Notes: generated by a model not told the origin, from the letters alone. Shown: positions 35,085-44,067, numbered from the stretch's first letter. The stretch: 64,000 nucleotides of DNA from Limosilactobacillus viscerum (GCF_947387525.1 NZ_CANDNW010000002.1:1-64000); one strand, 5' to 3'. Translations and numbers: made by a program.

Positions 35085-36170
35085 ATGCGTGTAAAAGCAG
35101 AAGACGAACGGAAGTATTTGGAGACGGTGTTTGATAAGCTGGGCTTTTCTCAACAGGATGGTCAATTATTGGCCGATACCCTGGTTGATGCGGACTTACG
35201 GGGGATTTCCTCTCACGGGATCCAACGGTTAGCGTGGTACCGGCGGATGATTAAGGACGGAACGATTGTCCCAACCAAGCAACCAAAAGTAGTTCGTGAA
35301 TTACCGGGCTCCGTTCTTGTCGATGCTAACCAAAACATGGGACAAATTGCTGCCAACCTTGCCATGGATAAGGTAATTGAAAAGGCAAAGAAGGTCGGCG
35401 TTGGGATTGCCGTCGTACGGAATTCTAACCACTTCGGGATTGCTGGTTACTATGCCCGGAAGGCACTTGCTGCTGGCTTAGTCGGGATTGCTTTGACAAA
35501 TACCCGGCCATTGGTAGTGCCAACTAATGCCACCCAAGCTTTCTTGGGGTCAAACGCCTTTGCCTTTGGCTTCCCCGCTAGTCCACACCCGTTCATGTTT
35601 GATGGTGCAACGGCGGCCGTTGCCGGTGGTAAGATCCAAGTGGCTGACAAGAAGGGCCAAGAATTGCCTGGTGAATGGGTTATAGACAAGGACCGGAAAG
35701 TGGTTAAGGACCCGAAAGAGGCTGAAGACATTCTGGCAACAGCTGCCTTTAGCGAGGGCGAACAACGGGGCGGTGGCCTGGTCACCCTTGGTGGTAATAA
35801 GGAAGTCAATGCTAACTACAAGGGGATGGGTAACTCCATTGTGGTTGAATTATTGACCGGGATCTTGGCCCAGGGTTCTATTTCGGCCGATACGGTCAGC
35901 GGGAAGCACGACTTTAGCCAGTTCCTCTTTGCCTTTGACCCTGCCTTCTTCGGTGACCCAGAAACTTTGAAGGCCGATGCAACAGCAATGCTTAACCGGA
36001 TTCGGGGCCTTGAGCACATTCCTGGCAAGAAGACCTGGGTTCCTGGTGACCGTGAATACCGCTACCTGAAGGAAAATAAGCAGGGCGGCGTTTCAATTGA
36101 TGACAAGACCTACGAGGAAATTTCAACTATCGGGAAAGAACTTGGTGTGGCGGTTCCTCAAGAAATTTAA
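35085..36170 (+). CDS. Malate/L-lactate dehydrogenase family (Ldh2) oxidoreductase
   Basis: A 361-aa NAD(P)-dependent 2-hydroxyacid/2-ketoacid oxidoreductase of the Ldh2/YlbC/ComC family, a fold distinct from classical LDH. Family landmarks are DADLRGISSHGIQRL, VRNSNHFGIAGYYA (catalytic His region), LTNTRPLVVPT and the Asn/Gly-rich GSNAFAFGFPA. ATG 35085 (MRVKAEDERK) lies after AAAGGTGTGGAAG; the frame start at 35004 falls inside the T-box and is wrong. Control by a Met-type T-box suggests a substrate linked to methionine, for example the keto/hydroxy acid of methionine, but family members also use malate, ureidoglycolate or 2-keto-gulonate. No terminator separates it from the next gene. Confidence 0.85.
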   Translation: MRVKAEDERKYLETVFDKLGFSQQDGQLLADTLVDADLRGISSHGIQRLAWYRRMIKDGTIVPTKQPKVVRELPGSVLVDANQNMGQIAANLAMDKVIEKAKKVGVGIAVVRNSNHFGIAGYYARKALAAGLVGIALTNTRPLVVPTNATQAFLGSNAFAFGFPASPHPFMFDGATAAVAGGKIQVADKKGQELPGEWVIDKDRKVVKDPKEAEDILATAAFSEGEQRGGGLVTLGGNKEVNANYKGMGNSIVVELLTGILAQGSISADTVSGKHDFSQFLFAFDPAFFGDPETLKADATAMLNRIRGLEHIPGKKTWVPGDREYRYLKENKQGGVSIDDKTYEEISTIGKELGVAVPQEI

Positions 36171-36267
36171 GTATGCATTTAAGGTATGACTAGCGATCAA
36201 ATCAAAGTATTATCCTTTTCTCCCGTAATTAGTTACAATTCAGACAAATAGAAGGGAGACTTGAACG

Positions 36268-37308
36268 ATGAAAAAAGCTTTTTTCGCTAGTAAAGGACAA
36301 ATGGAACTAAAGGACGTTGATAAGCCAACCATCCAAAAACCAGATGACGTGATTATTAAGGTCCTTCGTGCCTGTGTCTGTGGTTCTGACCTCTGGAACT
36401 TCCGGGGTATCAACCCAGTTGAAGCACATTCCGAAAACTCCGGTCACGAAGCAATTGGAATTGTTGAAGAAGTGGGGGACGACATTACCACGGTTAAGCC
36501 TGGTGACTTTGTCATTGCACCATTTACCCACGGTTGCGGTCACTGTGCTGCCTGCCGGGCCGGCTTTGATGGTTCATGCCAAGACCACACTGACAACTTC
36601 TCCAGTGGTGTGCAAGCTGAATACATTCGTTTCCAACATGGTCAATGGGCATTGGTTAAGATTCCTGGCCAACCTGATGACTACAGTGAAGGGATGAAGA
36701 AGTCACTGCTGACCTTGGCTGATGTAATGGCAACTGGTTACCACGCTGCCCGGGTTGCTAATGTTGGTGCCGGTGATACAGTGGTAGTCATGGGTGACGG
36801 TGCTGTTGGTCTTTGTGCAATTATCGCTGCCAAGATGCGTGGTGCTAAGAAGATTATCTCCACTAGTCGTCACGAAGATCGGCAAGCCCTTGCTAAGGAA
36901 TTTGGTGCAACCGACAACGTCGCTGTTCGTGGTGACGAAGCGGTTAAGGCAATCATGGATTTGACTAATGGTGCTGGTGCGGATGCCGTACTTGAATGTG
37001 TTGGGACTGAACAATCCACTGACACTGCAATGAAGGTTGGCCGTCCGGGCGCAATTGTTGGTCGGGTTGGCCTGCCACACACGCCAAAGCAAGACATGAC
37101 GACGCCATTTTATAAGAACACCATTGTTGCTGGTGGACCTGCTTCAGTTACCACCTATGACAAGGAAGTGCTTTTGAAGGCTGTTCTTGATGGTGAAATT
37201 AATCCTGGTAAGGTCTTCACTAAGACTTTTGCCCTGGATGATATTCAAGCGGCTTACGAGGCAATGGACCAACGGCAAGCTATTAAGTCCTACGTTAAGA
37301 TGGATTAA
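36268..37308 (+). CDS. Zinc-dependent alcohol dehydrogenase (MDR superfamily)
   Basis: A 346-aa medium-chain dehydrogenase. The catalytic zinc ligands are in CVCGSDLW and GHEAIG, with a structural zinc loop HGCGHCAACRAGFDGSC, and the Rossmann motif VMGDGAVGL lies near residue 173. It oxidises or reduces an alcohol/aldehyde with NAD(P); the substrate is not evident. It starts 97 bp after the Ldh2 gene with no terminator between, so it may be co-controlled by the T-box. AGAAGGGAG precedes ATG 36268. A terminator follows. Confidence 0.85.
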   Translation: MKKAFFASKGQMELKDVDKPTIQKPDDVIIKVLRACVCGSDLWNFRGINPVEAHSENSGHEAIGIVEEVGDDITTVKPGDFVIAPFTHGCGHCAACRAGFDGSCQDHTDNFSSGVQAEYIRFQHGQWALVKIPGQPDDYSEGMKKSLLTLADVMATGYHAARVANVGAGDTVVVMGDGAVGLCAIIAAKMRGAKKIISTSRHEDRQALAKEFGATDNVAVRGDEAVKAIMDLTNGAGADAVLECVGTEQSTDTAMKVGRPGAIVGRVGLPHTPKQDMTTPFYKNTIVAGGPASVTTYDKEVLLKAVLDGEINPGKVFTKTFALDDIQAAYEAMDQRQAIKSYVKMD

Positions 37309-37321
37309 TTCTTAAAAATAA

Positions 37322-37365
37322 AAATCCGTTACTTCATCAGATGATGGAGGTAACGGATTTTTTAT
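37322..37365 (+). terminator. Rho-independent terminator
   Basis: AAATCCGTTAC pairs perfectly with GTAACGGATTT and TTT follows. Confidence 0.8.
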
Positions 37366-37405
37366 GTGATTGACAGCATTAAGCGTATAGCAAAAGGGCT
37401 GAATG

Positions 37406-37500
37406 TGATACAATGGATAATGTGCTATGGCCTGGTAGCCTGATCAGGCCGTAAAAAGCGTTCCGGTAACTGCATGGACGGCAAGCAGACCGGACAAAGA
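37406..37500 (+). promoter_or_regulatory. efp promoter and structured 5' leader
   Basis: An extended -10 (TGATACAAT, 37406-37414) is followed by two stems. GGCCTG/CAGGCC spans 37429-37450. TCCGGT-aa-CTGC pairs with GCAG-ACCGGA (37462-37494) around an 11-nt loop. The leader has no terminator, so any control would act on translation or RNA stability. Confidence 0.4.
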
Positions 37501-37528
37501 AAAAATATATAATGAAGGTGTTTTTACA

Positions 37529-38086
37529 ATGATTCAAACAATCGATTTGAAAAAAGGTATGGTATTTGAACGTGGCGGCAAGCTGTTAAAGGTTTTGCAA
37601 ATCAACCACCACAAGCCAGGTAAGGGTAACACTTTGATGCAAATGGACATCCAAGATGTACGGACTGGTTCAATTGTTCACACGACTATGCGTCCATCAG
37701 AAAAGGTTGAACAAGTTAACGTTGACAAGCGTAATGCGCAATACCTTTACGACGAAGGTGACTCTGCCGTATTCATGGACCTGGAAAACTACGAACAATA
37801 CACCCTGTCACATGACCAACTGGGGGATGACCGTAACTACCTGGTAGAAAACATGAACATCACTTTGAACTTTGTCAACGGTGACATCATCGGTGTTGAA
37901 TTACCAACTACTGTTGAAATGACTGTTGCTCAAACTGAACCAATGATCAAGGGTGCCACTATCGATGGCGGTGGTAAGCCTGCTACGATGAACACTGGCT
38001 TAGTTGTTAACGTCCCAGCCTTCATCAAGACTGGTGACAAGCTGATCATCAACACTACTGATGGCAGCTACAAGTCACGTGCTTAA
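37529..38086 (+). CDS. efp: Elongation factor P
   Basis: A 185-aa three-domain translation factor that rescues ribosomes stalled on proline runs. The N-terminal KOW-like domain carries the tip loop HHKPGKGNTLMQ, where the lysine corresponds to the residue that other bacteria modify. The two OB domains end with IINTTDGSYKSRA. No modification enzyme is encoded nearby. GAAGGTG precedes ATG 37529. The terminator after this gene contains the start of the 29-bp repeat that borders the aldarate island. Confidence 0.97.
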   Translation: MIQTIDLKKGMVFERGGKLLKVLQINHHKPGKGNTLMQMDIQDVRTGSIVHTTMRPSEKVEQVNVDKRNAQYLYDEGDSAVFMDLENYEQYTLSHDQLGDDRNYLVENMNITLNFVNGDIIGVELPTTVEMTVAQTEPMIKGATIDGGGKPATMNTGLVVNVPAFIKTGDKLIINTTDGSYKSRA

Positions 38087-38107
38087 TTTATTAGTCTTAT
38101 AAAATAG

Positions 38108-38144
38108 AAATCTCCGTTACTATTTTGGTAACGGGGATTTTTTT
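38108..38144 (+). terminator. efp terminator
   Basis: AAATCTCCGTTAC pairs with GTAACGGGGATTT around a 7-nt loop, with a run of seven T. Its T run is the first part of the left 29-bp island repeat. Confidence 0.85.
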
Positions 38145-38167
38145 ATATTCCTAATTCAAGCTGGTCA
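38139..38167 (+). repeat. Left copy of the 29-bp direct repeat flanking the aldarate island
   Basis: These 29 bases are identical to 50484-50512. In the right copy they are the T run plus the stop and last seven codons (DQLELGI) of the leftward 694-aa gene. Here only this fragment of that gene remains. The distance between copies is 12,345 bp. Confidence 0.85.
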
Positions 38168-38189
38168 GTAGCACCACGGAGAAAAAATA

Positions 38190-38226
38190 CCCCTGTTAGG
38201 TAACCTAGAACATTACCTAACAGGGG
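38190..38226 (-). terminator. Terminator of the gntP-like gene
   Basis: Perfect 14-bp stem (CCCCTGTTAGGTAA) with TATTTTTTC following on the minus strand. Confidence 0.8.
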
Positions 38227-38271
38227 TGAGAATATTTTTAACCACTTTCTGAATTTTCATGCTTACTATTT

Positions 38272-39609
38272 TCAAATAAAGAGTGATAGGAACAGGACAA
38301 CTAATAGCCCAATGATTGAAGTTACACAGGTTAAGACACTCCAAGTTGCCAGTGCTTCTTTAAGACTCAAGCCAAAGTATTCCTTAACCATCCAGAATCC
38401 GGCACCGTTAACGTGATCACCGAATGTTGAACCAGCGCCGACAGCAAGAACCATTAGTACCGGACTGATACCAGTACCGGCAACAAGTGGAGCAACCAAT
38501 CCGGCACCAGTTAAGGCAGCTACCGTAGTTGAACCGAGGCAGAAGTGAAGAAGTGCGGGAATAAGCCAAGCAGCGATTAGTGGTGAAATGTTGGAGTGAA
38601 TGAACAATGATGAAATATCATTTGCCACACCACCTGTTACAAGCACCTGCTTAAATGCACCAGCACCACCAATGATTAAGAGCATCATAGCAATTTGCTT
38701 AATGGCATTTTCCATTGACTGGCCAATCTTTTTCATCTTGGTACCACGTTTAATGCCAAGCGTAAAGATCGCCAAAATTAGTGAGAGAATCATTGCCATG
38801 TCAGGACTACCGATAAATTGCAGGAAAATACTAATGAAATTACTGTCCGGTAGGATGTACTTAATGACGGTTGCAAGAATAATTAGAATTAATGGCATCG
38901 TTGCCGTTAAAATACTGGTACCAAAGCTTGGCAGGTTGTCATCATTATGTGGTTGACGGATGTTGCCTAGTACTTGGATCTTAACGTTCTTCCGGTAGAC
39001 TTGAGGGTAAACCTTCATCAGAATGTGGTTATAAACAGGTCCGGCAAGGATAACCACCGGAATAGCGCAGAGTAGACCAATCAGCAGAACAGAACCAAGC
39101 GGAGCATGTAAGATTCCAGCGACCGCAACCGGTGATGGGTGCGGCGGAAGAAATGCATGGGCGACGTTTAAAGCAACGGCCATTGGCAGTGCTAAGTAAA
39201 GGAAGGCAACGTCAAGTTCAACTGCAATCGCATAAATAATTGGCAGTAGGATTACTAGGCCAACTTCAAAGAACATTGCTAAACCAATAATAAATGAGGT
39301 AAGTACAACTGCCAATTCGATATACTTACGGCCAAATTTTTCAGTAAAGGTATTGGCAATCTGGAAACCAGCACCAGAATCAGAAATTAATTGTCCCAGC
39401 ATTGCGCCAAGACCAAAAATAATTGCTAAGTGGCCAACCTGGTCACCAATCCCCTTTTCAACAACGGTCGGTAACTTCATCCATGGAATTCCGAGGCATA
39501 ACCCAACCGCTAAGGAAACAATTAGGAGTGAAACAAATGTATTCATCCGAAATTTAATAATTAGCAGGAATAGTAGTGCTACCCCGATTAGCATTATTAG
39601 AATAGACAT
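38272..39609 (-). CDS. GntP-family gluconate/aldonate:H+ symporter
   Basis: A 445-aa transporter with about 12 hydrophobic segments and the GntP family landmarks GLGAMLGQLISDSGAGFQIA near residue 70 and HAFLPPHPSPVAVAGI near 150, plus GAGSTFGDHVNGAGFWMVKE near the end. Family members import gluconate, gluconate-like acids or glycerate. In this island it may carry an aldonate or aldarate, or import/export a hydroxyacid product. It is transcribed away from the garD operon and shares its AGTTCAC-bearing control region. The ribosome site is weak (GGGGTTTTAATT before ATG 39609). Confidence 0.87.
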   Translation of the reverse strand: MSILIMLIGVALLFLLIIKFRMNTFVSLLIVSLAVGLCLGIPWMKLPTVVEKGIGDQVGHLAIIFGLGAMLGQLISDSGAGFQIANTFTEKFGRKYIELAVVLTSFIIGLAMFFEVGLVILLPIIYAIAVELDVAFLYLALPMAVALNVAHAFLPPHPSPVAVAGILHAPLGSVLLIGLLCAIPVVILAGPVYNHILMKVYPQVYRKNVKIQVLGNIRQPHNDDNLPSFGTSILTATMPLILIILATVIKYILPDSNFISIFLQFIGSPDMAMILSLILAIFTLGIKRGTKMKKIGQSMENAIKQIAMMLLIIGGAGAFKQVLVTGGVANDISSLFIHSNISPLIAAWLIPALLHFCLGSTTVAALTGAGLVAPLVAGTGISPVLMVLAVGAGSTFGDHVNGAGFWMVKEYFGLSLKEALATWSVLTCVTSIIGLLVVLFLSLFI

Positions 39610-39695
39610 AATTAAAACCCCAATCGTCTTTGTGCAGCAGTTAACAATTTACACTTTTAGTATAGTGAACAAAAACACATGAACACAGTTACAGC

Positions 39696-39714
39696 TAGTT
39701 CACCAGGTGAACCG
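39696..39714. promoter_or_regulatory. Island operator A
   Basis: GTTCACC-A-GGTGAAC (39698-39712) is a perfect 7-bp inverted repeat between gntP and garD; related half-sites lie at 39664 and 39679. Confidence 0.6.
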
Positions 39715-39760
39715 AAGTGGTCAATTACAGCAATGGCGTGCTATTAGAGGCCTCTTAGTA

Positions 39761-39833
39761 AGTTCATCACGTGAACTAAACGTACCAATCATTTGTGAAC
39801 CGACGAACTATAATATAAATGTAAACGCTTCAT
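39761..39833 (+). promoter_or_regulatory. Island operator B, -10 box and cre of garD
   Basis: AGTTCA-N5-TGAACT (39761-39777), then TATAAT (39809-39814), then a near-consensus cre TGTAAACGCTTCAT (39820-39833). No good -35 box is seen, which fits an activator-dependent promoter that is also repressed by glucose. Confidence 0.55.
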
Positions 39834-39868
39834 AGTTTGAACATTTTGTTCGTTAGGAGAGACAGACA

Positions 39869-41395
39869 ATGGAAGTTAATGTCGTAAAAATGCGTCCTGA
39901 AGACAACGTTGCCATTGCACTACATGAGCTGCAACCGGGTGAAGTTGCTTTAGGAAAGGTAACTGCTAATACAAAGATTCCACAAGCACATAAGGTGGCC
40001 TTAGCCGATATTCCTAAGGGTCAACCAGTAATGCGGTATGGTGTTGTTCTTGGTTATGCTAAGGATGACATTAAGGCCGGTGACTGGGTAAATGAAAATT
40101 CCTTGATTTTACCGCCGTCCCCAGACCTGAAAGAACTAAAGAAGGAATATGGTAAAAATATTAAGAGCCTAGATGAATTGCCTAAACCAGCCCGGACAAC
40201 ATGGATGGGGTATGATGTTCCCGGCTGCCAATATGCTGGTACAAGAAATATTCTCGGAATTATGACAACAGTCCAATGCGTCGCCGGCATTTGCCAACGG
40301 GCTGTTGATCGGTTAAAGCAAGAGGTGCTGCCAAAATATCCGAACGTTGACGATATTGTGTTAATCCGTCATGGCTACGGTTGTGGGGTTGCAATCAATG
40401 CCAAGGAAGCACGGGTGCCGATTCGCGAATTGCGCAATATTATGAAGAATCCTAACTTTGGTGGCCAAATTATGATGGTTGGGCTTGGTTGTGAGAAGCT
40501 ACAACCGGAAATGCTGGTAGATAAAGACCAGGTTAACGATGATAACTTCATGCTTCTCCAAAATTACAGTGGCTTTCCAAACATGATTGACGCCATTATG
40601 AAGATGGCGGAAAAGAAACTGAAAGTGTTGAACCAGCGGAAGCGGACCGAGCAGCCACTATCCAAGCTTAATGTTGGGTTCCAGTGTGGTGGTTCTGATG
40701 CCTTCTCTGGTGTTACCGGGAATACAAGTGCTGGTTATGCCTCCGACTTAATTGTCGCTGGTGGTGGTACTACTATGTTCTCTGAAGTCAGCGAAGTCCG
40801 TGATGGTGTTCAGTTCATTGCCCGGCGGATTCCAGACCAACCAAACTGCAATAAGTTAATCAAGGAGATGTCGTGGTATGACAACTACCTTGCCGCCGGT
40901 GGGGTTGACCGGTCTGCTAATCCAACACCTGGTAACCGGAAAGGTGGATTATCAACAATTGTTGAAAAGTCCATGGGCTCGATTGCTAAGTCCGGTTCTG
41001 CACCAATTGCTGAAGTTATTTCTGCAGGTGAAATTCCTTCTAAGCGTGGCTTGATCTTTAATGCCACCCCAGCAGGAGACTTTGTGGTTGGTCCGATGCA
41101 ACTGGCATCCGGGATGGGACTAGAAGTATTTGTAACAGGCCGGGGAACACCTTACAACCTTGAGGCCGCACCAGTAATTAAGGTATGTACCCGGACAGAT
41201 CTCAAGAAGTTCTGGGAAGACTTAATCGATATTAACGCCGGGACAATTGCAACGGGAGAAAAGACCGTTGAAGAGGTAGGAACTGAGCTGTTTAATTATA
41301 TTCTTGATGTTGCGAGTGGCAAGAAGAAGAGTGTTGCCGAATCACTTAAGCTATACAACGATATGGTTCTGTTTAATCCAGCTCCTATGTCATAA
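39869..41395 (+). CDS. garD: Galactarate dehydratase
   Basis: Removes water from galactarate (mucic acid) to give 5-keto-4-deoxy-glucarate. The 508-aa protein has the N-terminal SAF domain (DNVAIALHELQPGEVAL to about residue 75) and the large UxaA/GarD domain. Metal-site cysteine motifs include HGYGCGVAINAKEA and the GarD-type VGLGCEKLQPEML, which separates it from altronate dehydratase (usually GCEVNQ). FQCGGSDAFSGVTGN and the C-terminal GTIATGEKTVEEVG are family-standard. TAGGAGAGA precedes ATG 39869. A terminator follows, so it is a single-gene transcript within the island. Confidence 0.88.
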   Translation: MEVNVVKMRPEDNVAIALHELQPGEVALGKVTANTKIPQAHKVALADIPKGQPVMRYGVVLGYAKDDIKAGDWVNENSLILPPSPDLKELKKEYGKNIKSLDELPKPARTTWMGYDVPGCQYAGTRNILGIMTTVQCVAGICQRAVDRLKQEVLPKYPNVDDIVLIRHGYGCGVAINAKEARVPIRELRNIMKNPNFGGQIMMVGLGCEKLQPEMLVDKDQVNDDNFMLLQNYSGFPNMIDAIMKMAEKKLKVLNQRKRTEQPLSKLNVGFQCGGSDAFSGVTGNTSAGYASDLIVAGGGTTMFSEVSEVRDGVQFIARRIPDQPNCNKLIKEMSWYDNYLAAGGVDRSANPTPGNRKGGLSTIVEKSMGSIAKSGSAPIAEVISAGEIPSKRGLIFNATPAGDFVVGPMQLASGMGLEVFVTGRGTPYNLEAAPVIKVCTRTDLKKFWEDLIDINAGTIATGEKTVEEVGTELFNYILDVASGKKKSVAESLKLYNDMVLFNPAPMS

Positions 41396-41409
41396 TTCAT
41401 GAAATGAGT

Positions 41410-41457
41410 CGTAGAAAAGAAGCCGTTGACACCTTCTTTTCTACGCTCTTTTTGTTT
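41410..41457 (+). terminator. garD terminator
   Basis: CGTAGAAAAGAAG pairs perfectly with CTTCTTTTCTACG; CTCTTTTTGTTTG follows. Confidence 0.85.
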
Positions 41458-41633
41458 GTTCCCTCACAAAATTTTTATTTTCTAATGGTAATTTTATGGG
41501 TGATTTCTGTTCTCGTGATGAATTGATTGTACCTGTTCAATCGTGAAGAATATCACTATGATAAAGACAGTAAGAAAAAGCTTTCTCTACTAAATAATTA
41601 AATTGCGATGTGCAAAATATAGGGAGGATAATC

Positions 41634-42857
41634 ATGAAGATTACAAGTGTTGATGTAATGAAGATTCCTTCTCCAGACGTTAGTTTTAGTGGAAACGGTG
41701 GAGGATCAACCGAAGACTGGTCACCAATTATCGTCCGGATTAACACCGATGAAGGTATTTCCGGCTTTGGTGAAGCAGGTTTGGCTTACGGTAAAGGCTG
41801 GCGTGCCGGTTACGGAATGGTTCAGGACTTTGCCCACACCATTATCGGTGATGATCCAATGAATATTGAAGGTATTTGGGATAAGCTGCAACGGACAACT
41901 TACTGGGGAATTGCCGGTGGTGTTGTTCCTAACGCCGCAATTAGTGCGATTGATATTGCCTTATGGGATATCAAGGGTAAGTACTACAAGACGCCAGTTT
42001 ACCAATTGTTAGGCGGCAAGACGAATGACAACCTTCGTGCTTATGCTAGCCAACTGCAATATAACTGGGGAGAGGCACCAGATCCAAAGTTACCAAAGTT
42101 ATCAACTCCTGAAGAATATGCAGATGTTGCACGGCGGGTGAAGGCTGAAGGCTTTACAGCATTGAAATTTGATCCAATCATGTGGGGGGATGACCCACAG
42201 AAGCCGTGGAATACACGGGGACCATTAAATCACCGTGAAATTAAGATCGCGTATGACCGGGTTAAGGCAATTCGTGATGCGGTTGGCCCAGACTTTGACA
42301 TCATTATTGATATGCATGCAAATACTGATACAACCGCAGCAATTGAATACGCTCATGCATTCGAACCATTAAACATCTTGTATTACGAAGAACCGGTTGA
42401 CCCAATGAATCCTAACTTCTACAAGATTGTTCGTGACAACATGCCTGAAGATATGGCAATTGCTGGTGGTGAGCGGACATTTACCCGGTGGGGCTTCCGG
42501 CAAATGCTTGAAGACCGGTCAATTGATATCGTTCAACCAGACTTGACTCTTGCTGGTGGAATTACTGAAACAAAGAAGATCTGTGACATGGCATATACGT
42601 ACGATATTAATGCACAGGTTCACGTTTGTGGTTCACCAATCGCTATTGCTGCTGCACTACAAGTTGAAGCAGTTATTCCAAACTTCTACATTCATGAAGT
42701 TTACCAGCGGGCAATGTACACTAAGGATCGTGCCGCTGCTGTTTATGACGACCTGATTCCGGTAAATGGTCAGGTAAAGGTTCCTGACCGGCCAGGTATT
42801 GGTCAAGAATTAAAGCCAGAAATTATTAAGCAAAGTCTCGTTCAAACAATTGATTAA
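41634..42857 (+). CDS. Mandelate-racemase/enolase-superfamily acid-sugar dehydratase or cycloisomerase
   Basis: A 407-aa two-domain enzyme: capping domain, then a TIM barrel. The barrel has the Lys of ALKFDPIMWG, metal ligands in DIIIDMHANTD, YYEEPVDP and AGGERTF, and the His of NAQVHVCGSPI. This is the pattern of MR-subgroup enzymes that abstract a proton alpha to a carboxylate. Candidates are galactonate/aldarate dehydratase or galactarolactone cycloisomerase. The directly linked lactonase gene (23 bp gap) and nearby garD and gudD favour an aldaric substrate. ATG 41634 follows GGGAGGATAATC. Assignment to one substrate needs biochemistry. Confidence 0.82.
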   Translation: MKITSVDVMKIPSPDVSFSGNGGGSTEDWSPIIVRINTDEGISGFGEAGLAYGKGWRAGYGMVQDFAHTIIGDDPMNIEGIWDKLQRTTYWGIAGGVVPNAAISAIDIALWDIKGKYYKTPVYQLLGGKTNDNLRAYASQLQYNWGEAPDPKLPKLSTPEEYADVARRVKAEGFTALKFDPIMWGDDPQKPWNTRGPLNHREIKIAYDRVKAIRDAVGPDFDIIIDMHANTDTTAAIEYAHAFEPLNILYYEEPVDPMNPNFYKIVRDNMPEDMAIAGGERTFTRWGFRQMLEDRSIDIVQPDLTLAGGITETKKICDMAYTYDINAQVHVCGSPIAIAAALQVEAVIPNFYIHEVYQRAMYTKDRAAAVYDDLIPVNGQVKVPDRPGIGQELKPEIIKQSLVQTID

Positions 42858-42880
42858 TTATGTCAATAGGAGGAAAAATC

Positions 42881-44029
42881 ATGGAAGATAAGTTCTTACT
42901 TGGTGGTTACACCGCAGATAGTTACACTGGTGGCAAGCACAATAATTCAGAAGGTATTTACTCTGCTACGCTTGATACTGATAAGGGTGAAATTACGGAT
43001 ATTAGCTTAGTAACGAAGCTTGAAAACCCTGCATTCTTTAACTACTCCATCAAGGACCACAAGATTGCAGTAGTAATGACTAAAAACGACGAGACCGGTG
43101 GTGTGGGAATTATCGACTTTGACCCACAAACTGGCAAGGGTAAATTAATTTCAGAATCGATGCTGGACCAATCTGTAAAGGGTAGCTACGAAGCATATAA
43201 CTACTTTGACCACCTGTACTACTGGAATGAATTAAAGTACACCGTTCCTTCATATGTTTACCTTGATGATAAGCGCAAGATGGTCTTTGCTGCTAACTAC
43301 AACACGAATGCCATTCTGACTTGGAAGCTTGACGACAATTACCAATTTGTTGAATCACACCGTTATCCAATCGAAGGCCGGGGACCAAAGGCTGTTCAGG
43401 ATGCAGCGCATATTCACTTTACCCGGCTCCTTCCTGATGGTCGCCTGATCGTTTGCTCCTTGGGTGCTGACAAGCTGTTGGTTTACGATGTAAATGATGA
43501 CGCTAGCTTAAGTAAAGTCTTTGAATACAAGACTGAAGCTGGATTTGGTCCTCGTCAGTTGGCCTTTAACGAAAATACCAATAACTACATCTATGTCTTA
43601 AATGAAGTTGGTAGTCGGACCGCCGTTGTTAAATATGATCCAGAGACTGGTTCATTGAGTCGGATTGCAAGTTACTCTAATATTCCAGAAGGCTTTGCTG
43701 GTCATAACCAATCAGCTGGTATTCGGGTATCTGCTGATGGTAAGTTCGTTTACTCATCTAACCGTGGTCACAATTCACTGGCAGTTTACCGGGTAATTGA
43801 CGGTGGTGCACACCTTGAAAAAATTCAGACGATTAAGACTAACGGTGTTTCACCACGTGACTTTGACTTGAGCAAGAATGGTGACTTTATGTTGGTTGCC
43901 AACCAAATGTCACATGAATTAGTACTTTTCAAGCGGGACCCTGAAACTGGCTATCTGTCAATTGCACAAGAAGGCATTAAGCATGATGCATGTGTACGGG
44001 TACTTGAAGCTACTGACTTCTTTGCATAA
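42881..44029 (+). CDS. Seven-bladed beta-propeller lactonase (YbhE/Pgl-like)
   Basis: A 382-aa lactonase of the 6-phosphogluconolactonase/muconate-lactonizing propeller family. It shows propeller repeats (LLGGYTADSYTGGKHNNSEG, FAANYNTNAILTWKL, GFGPRQLAFNENTNNYIYVL, GVSPRDFDLSKNGDFMLVAN) and the PRxxA/D metal-site Arg and Glu-type positions (EVGSRTAVV). It would open a sugar-acid lactone. It follows the enolase-superfamily gene in one transcript, so an aldarolactone is the natural guess. AGGAGG precedes ATG 42881; the ATG at 42860 is upstream of that ribosome site and unlikely. No signal peptide. Confidence 0.83.
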   Translation: MEDKFLLGGYTADSYTGGKHNNSEGIYSATLDTDKGEITDISLVTKLENPAFFNYSIKDHKIAVVMTKNDETGGVGIIDFDPQTGKGKLISESMLDQSVKGSYEAYNYFDHLYYWNELKYTVPSYVYLDDKRKMVFAANYNTNAILTWKLDDNYQFVESHRYPIEGRGPKAVQDAAHIHFTRLLPDGRLIVCSLGADKLLVYDVNDDASLSKVFEYKTEAGFGPRQLAFNENTNNYIYVLNEVGSRTAVVKYDPETGSLSRIASYSNIPEGFAGHNQSAGIRVSADGKFVYSSNRGHNSLAVYRVIDGGAHLEKIQTIKTNGVSPRDFDLSKNGDFMLVANQMSHELVLFKRDPETGYLSIAQEGIKHDACVRVLEATDFFA

Positions 44030-44067
44030 ACACTTGAAACTTCCCTTATAAAAACAAATAACAGCGC

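Noticed and set aside
41523-41562. TTGATT/TATGAT as promoter of the enolase-superfamily gene
   Set aside because: The boxes are 28 bp apart, too far for a normal promoter; the region likely holds a promoter I cannot define.
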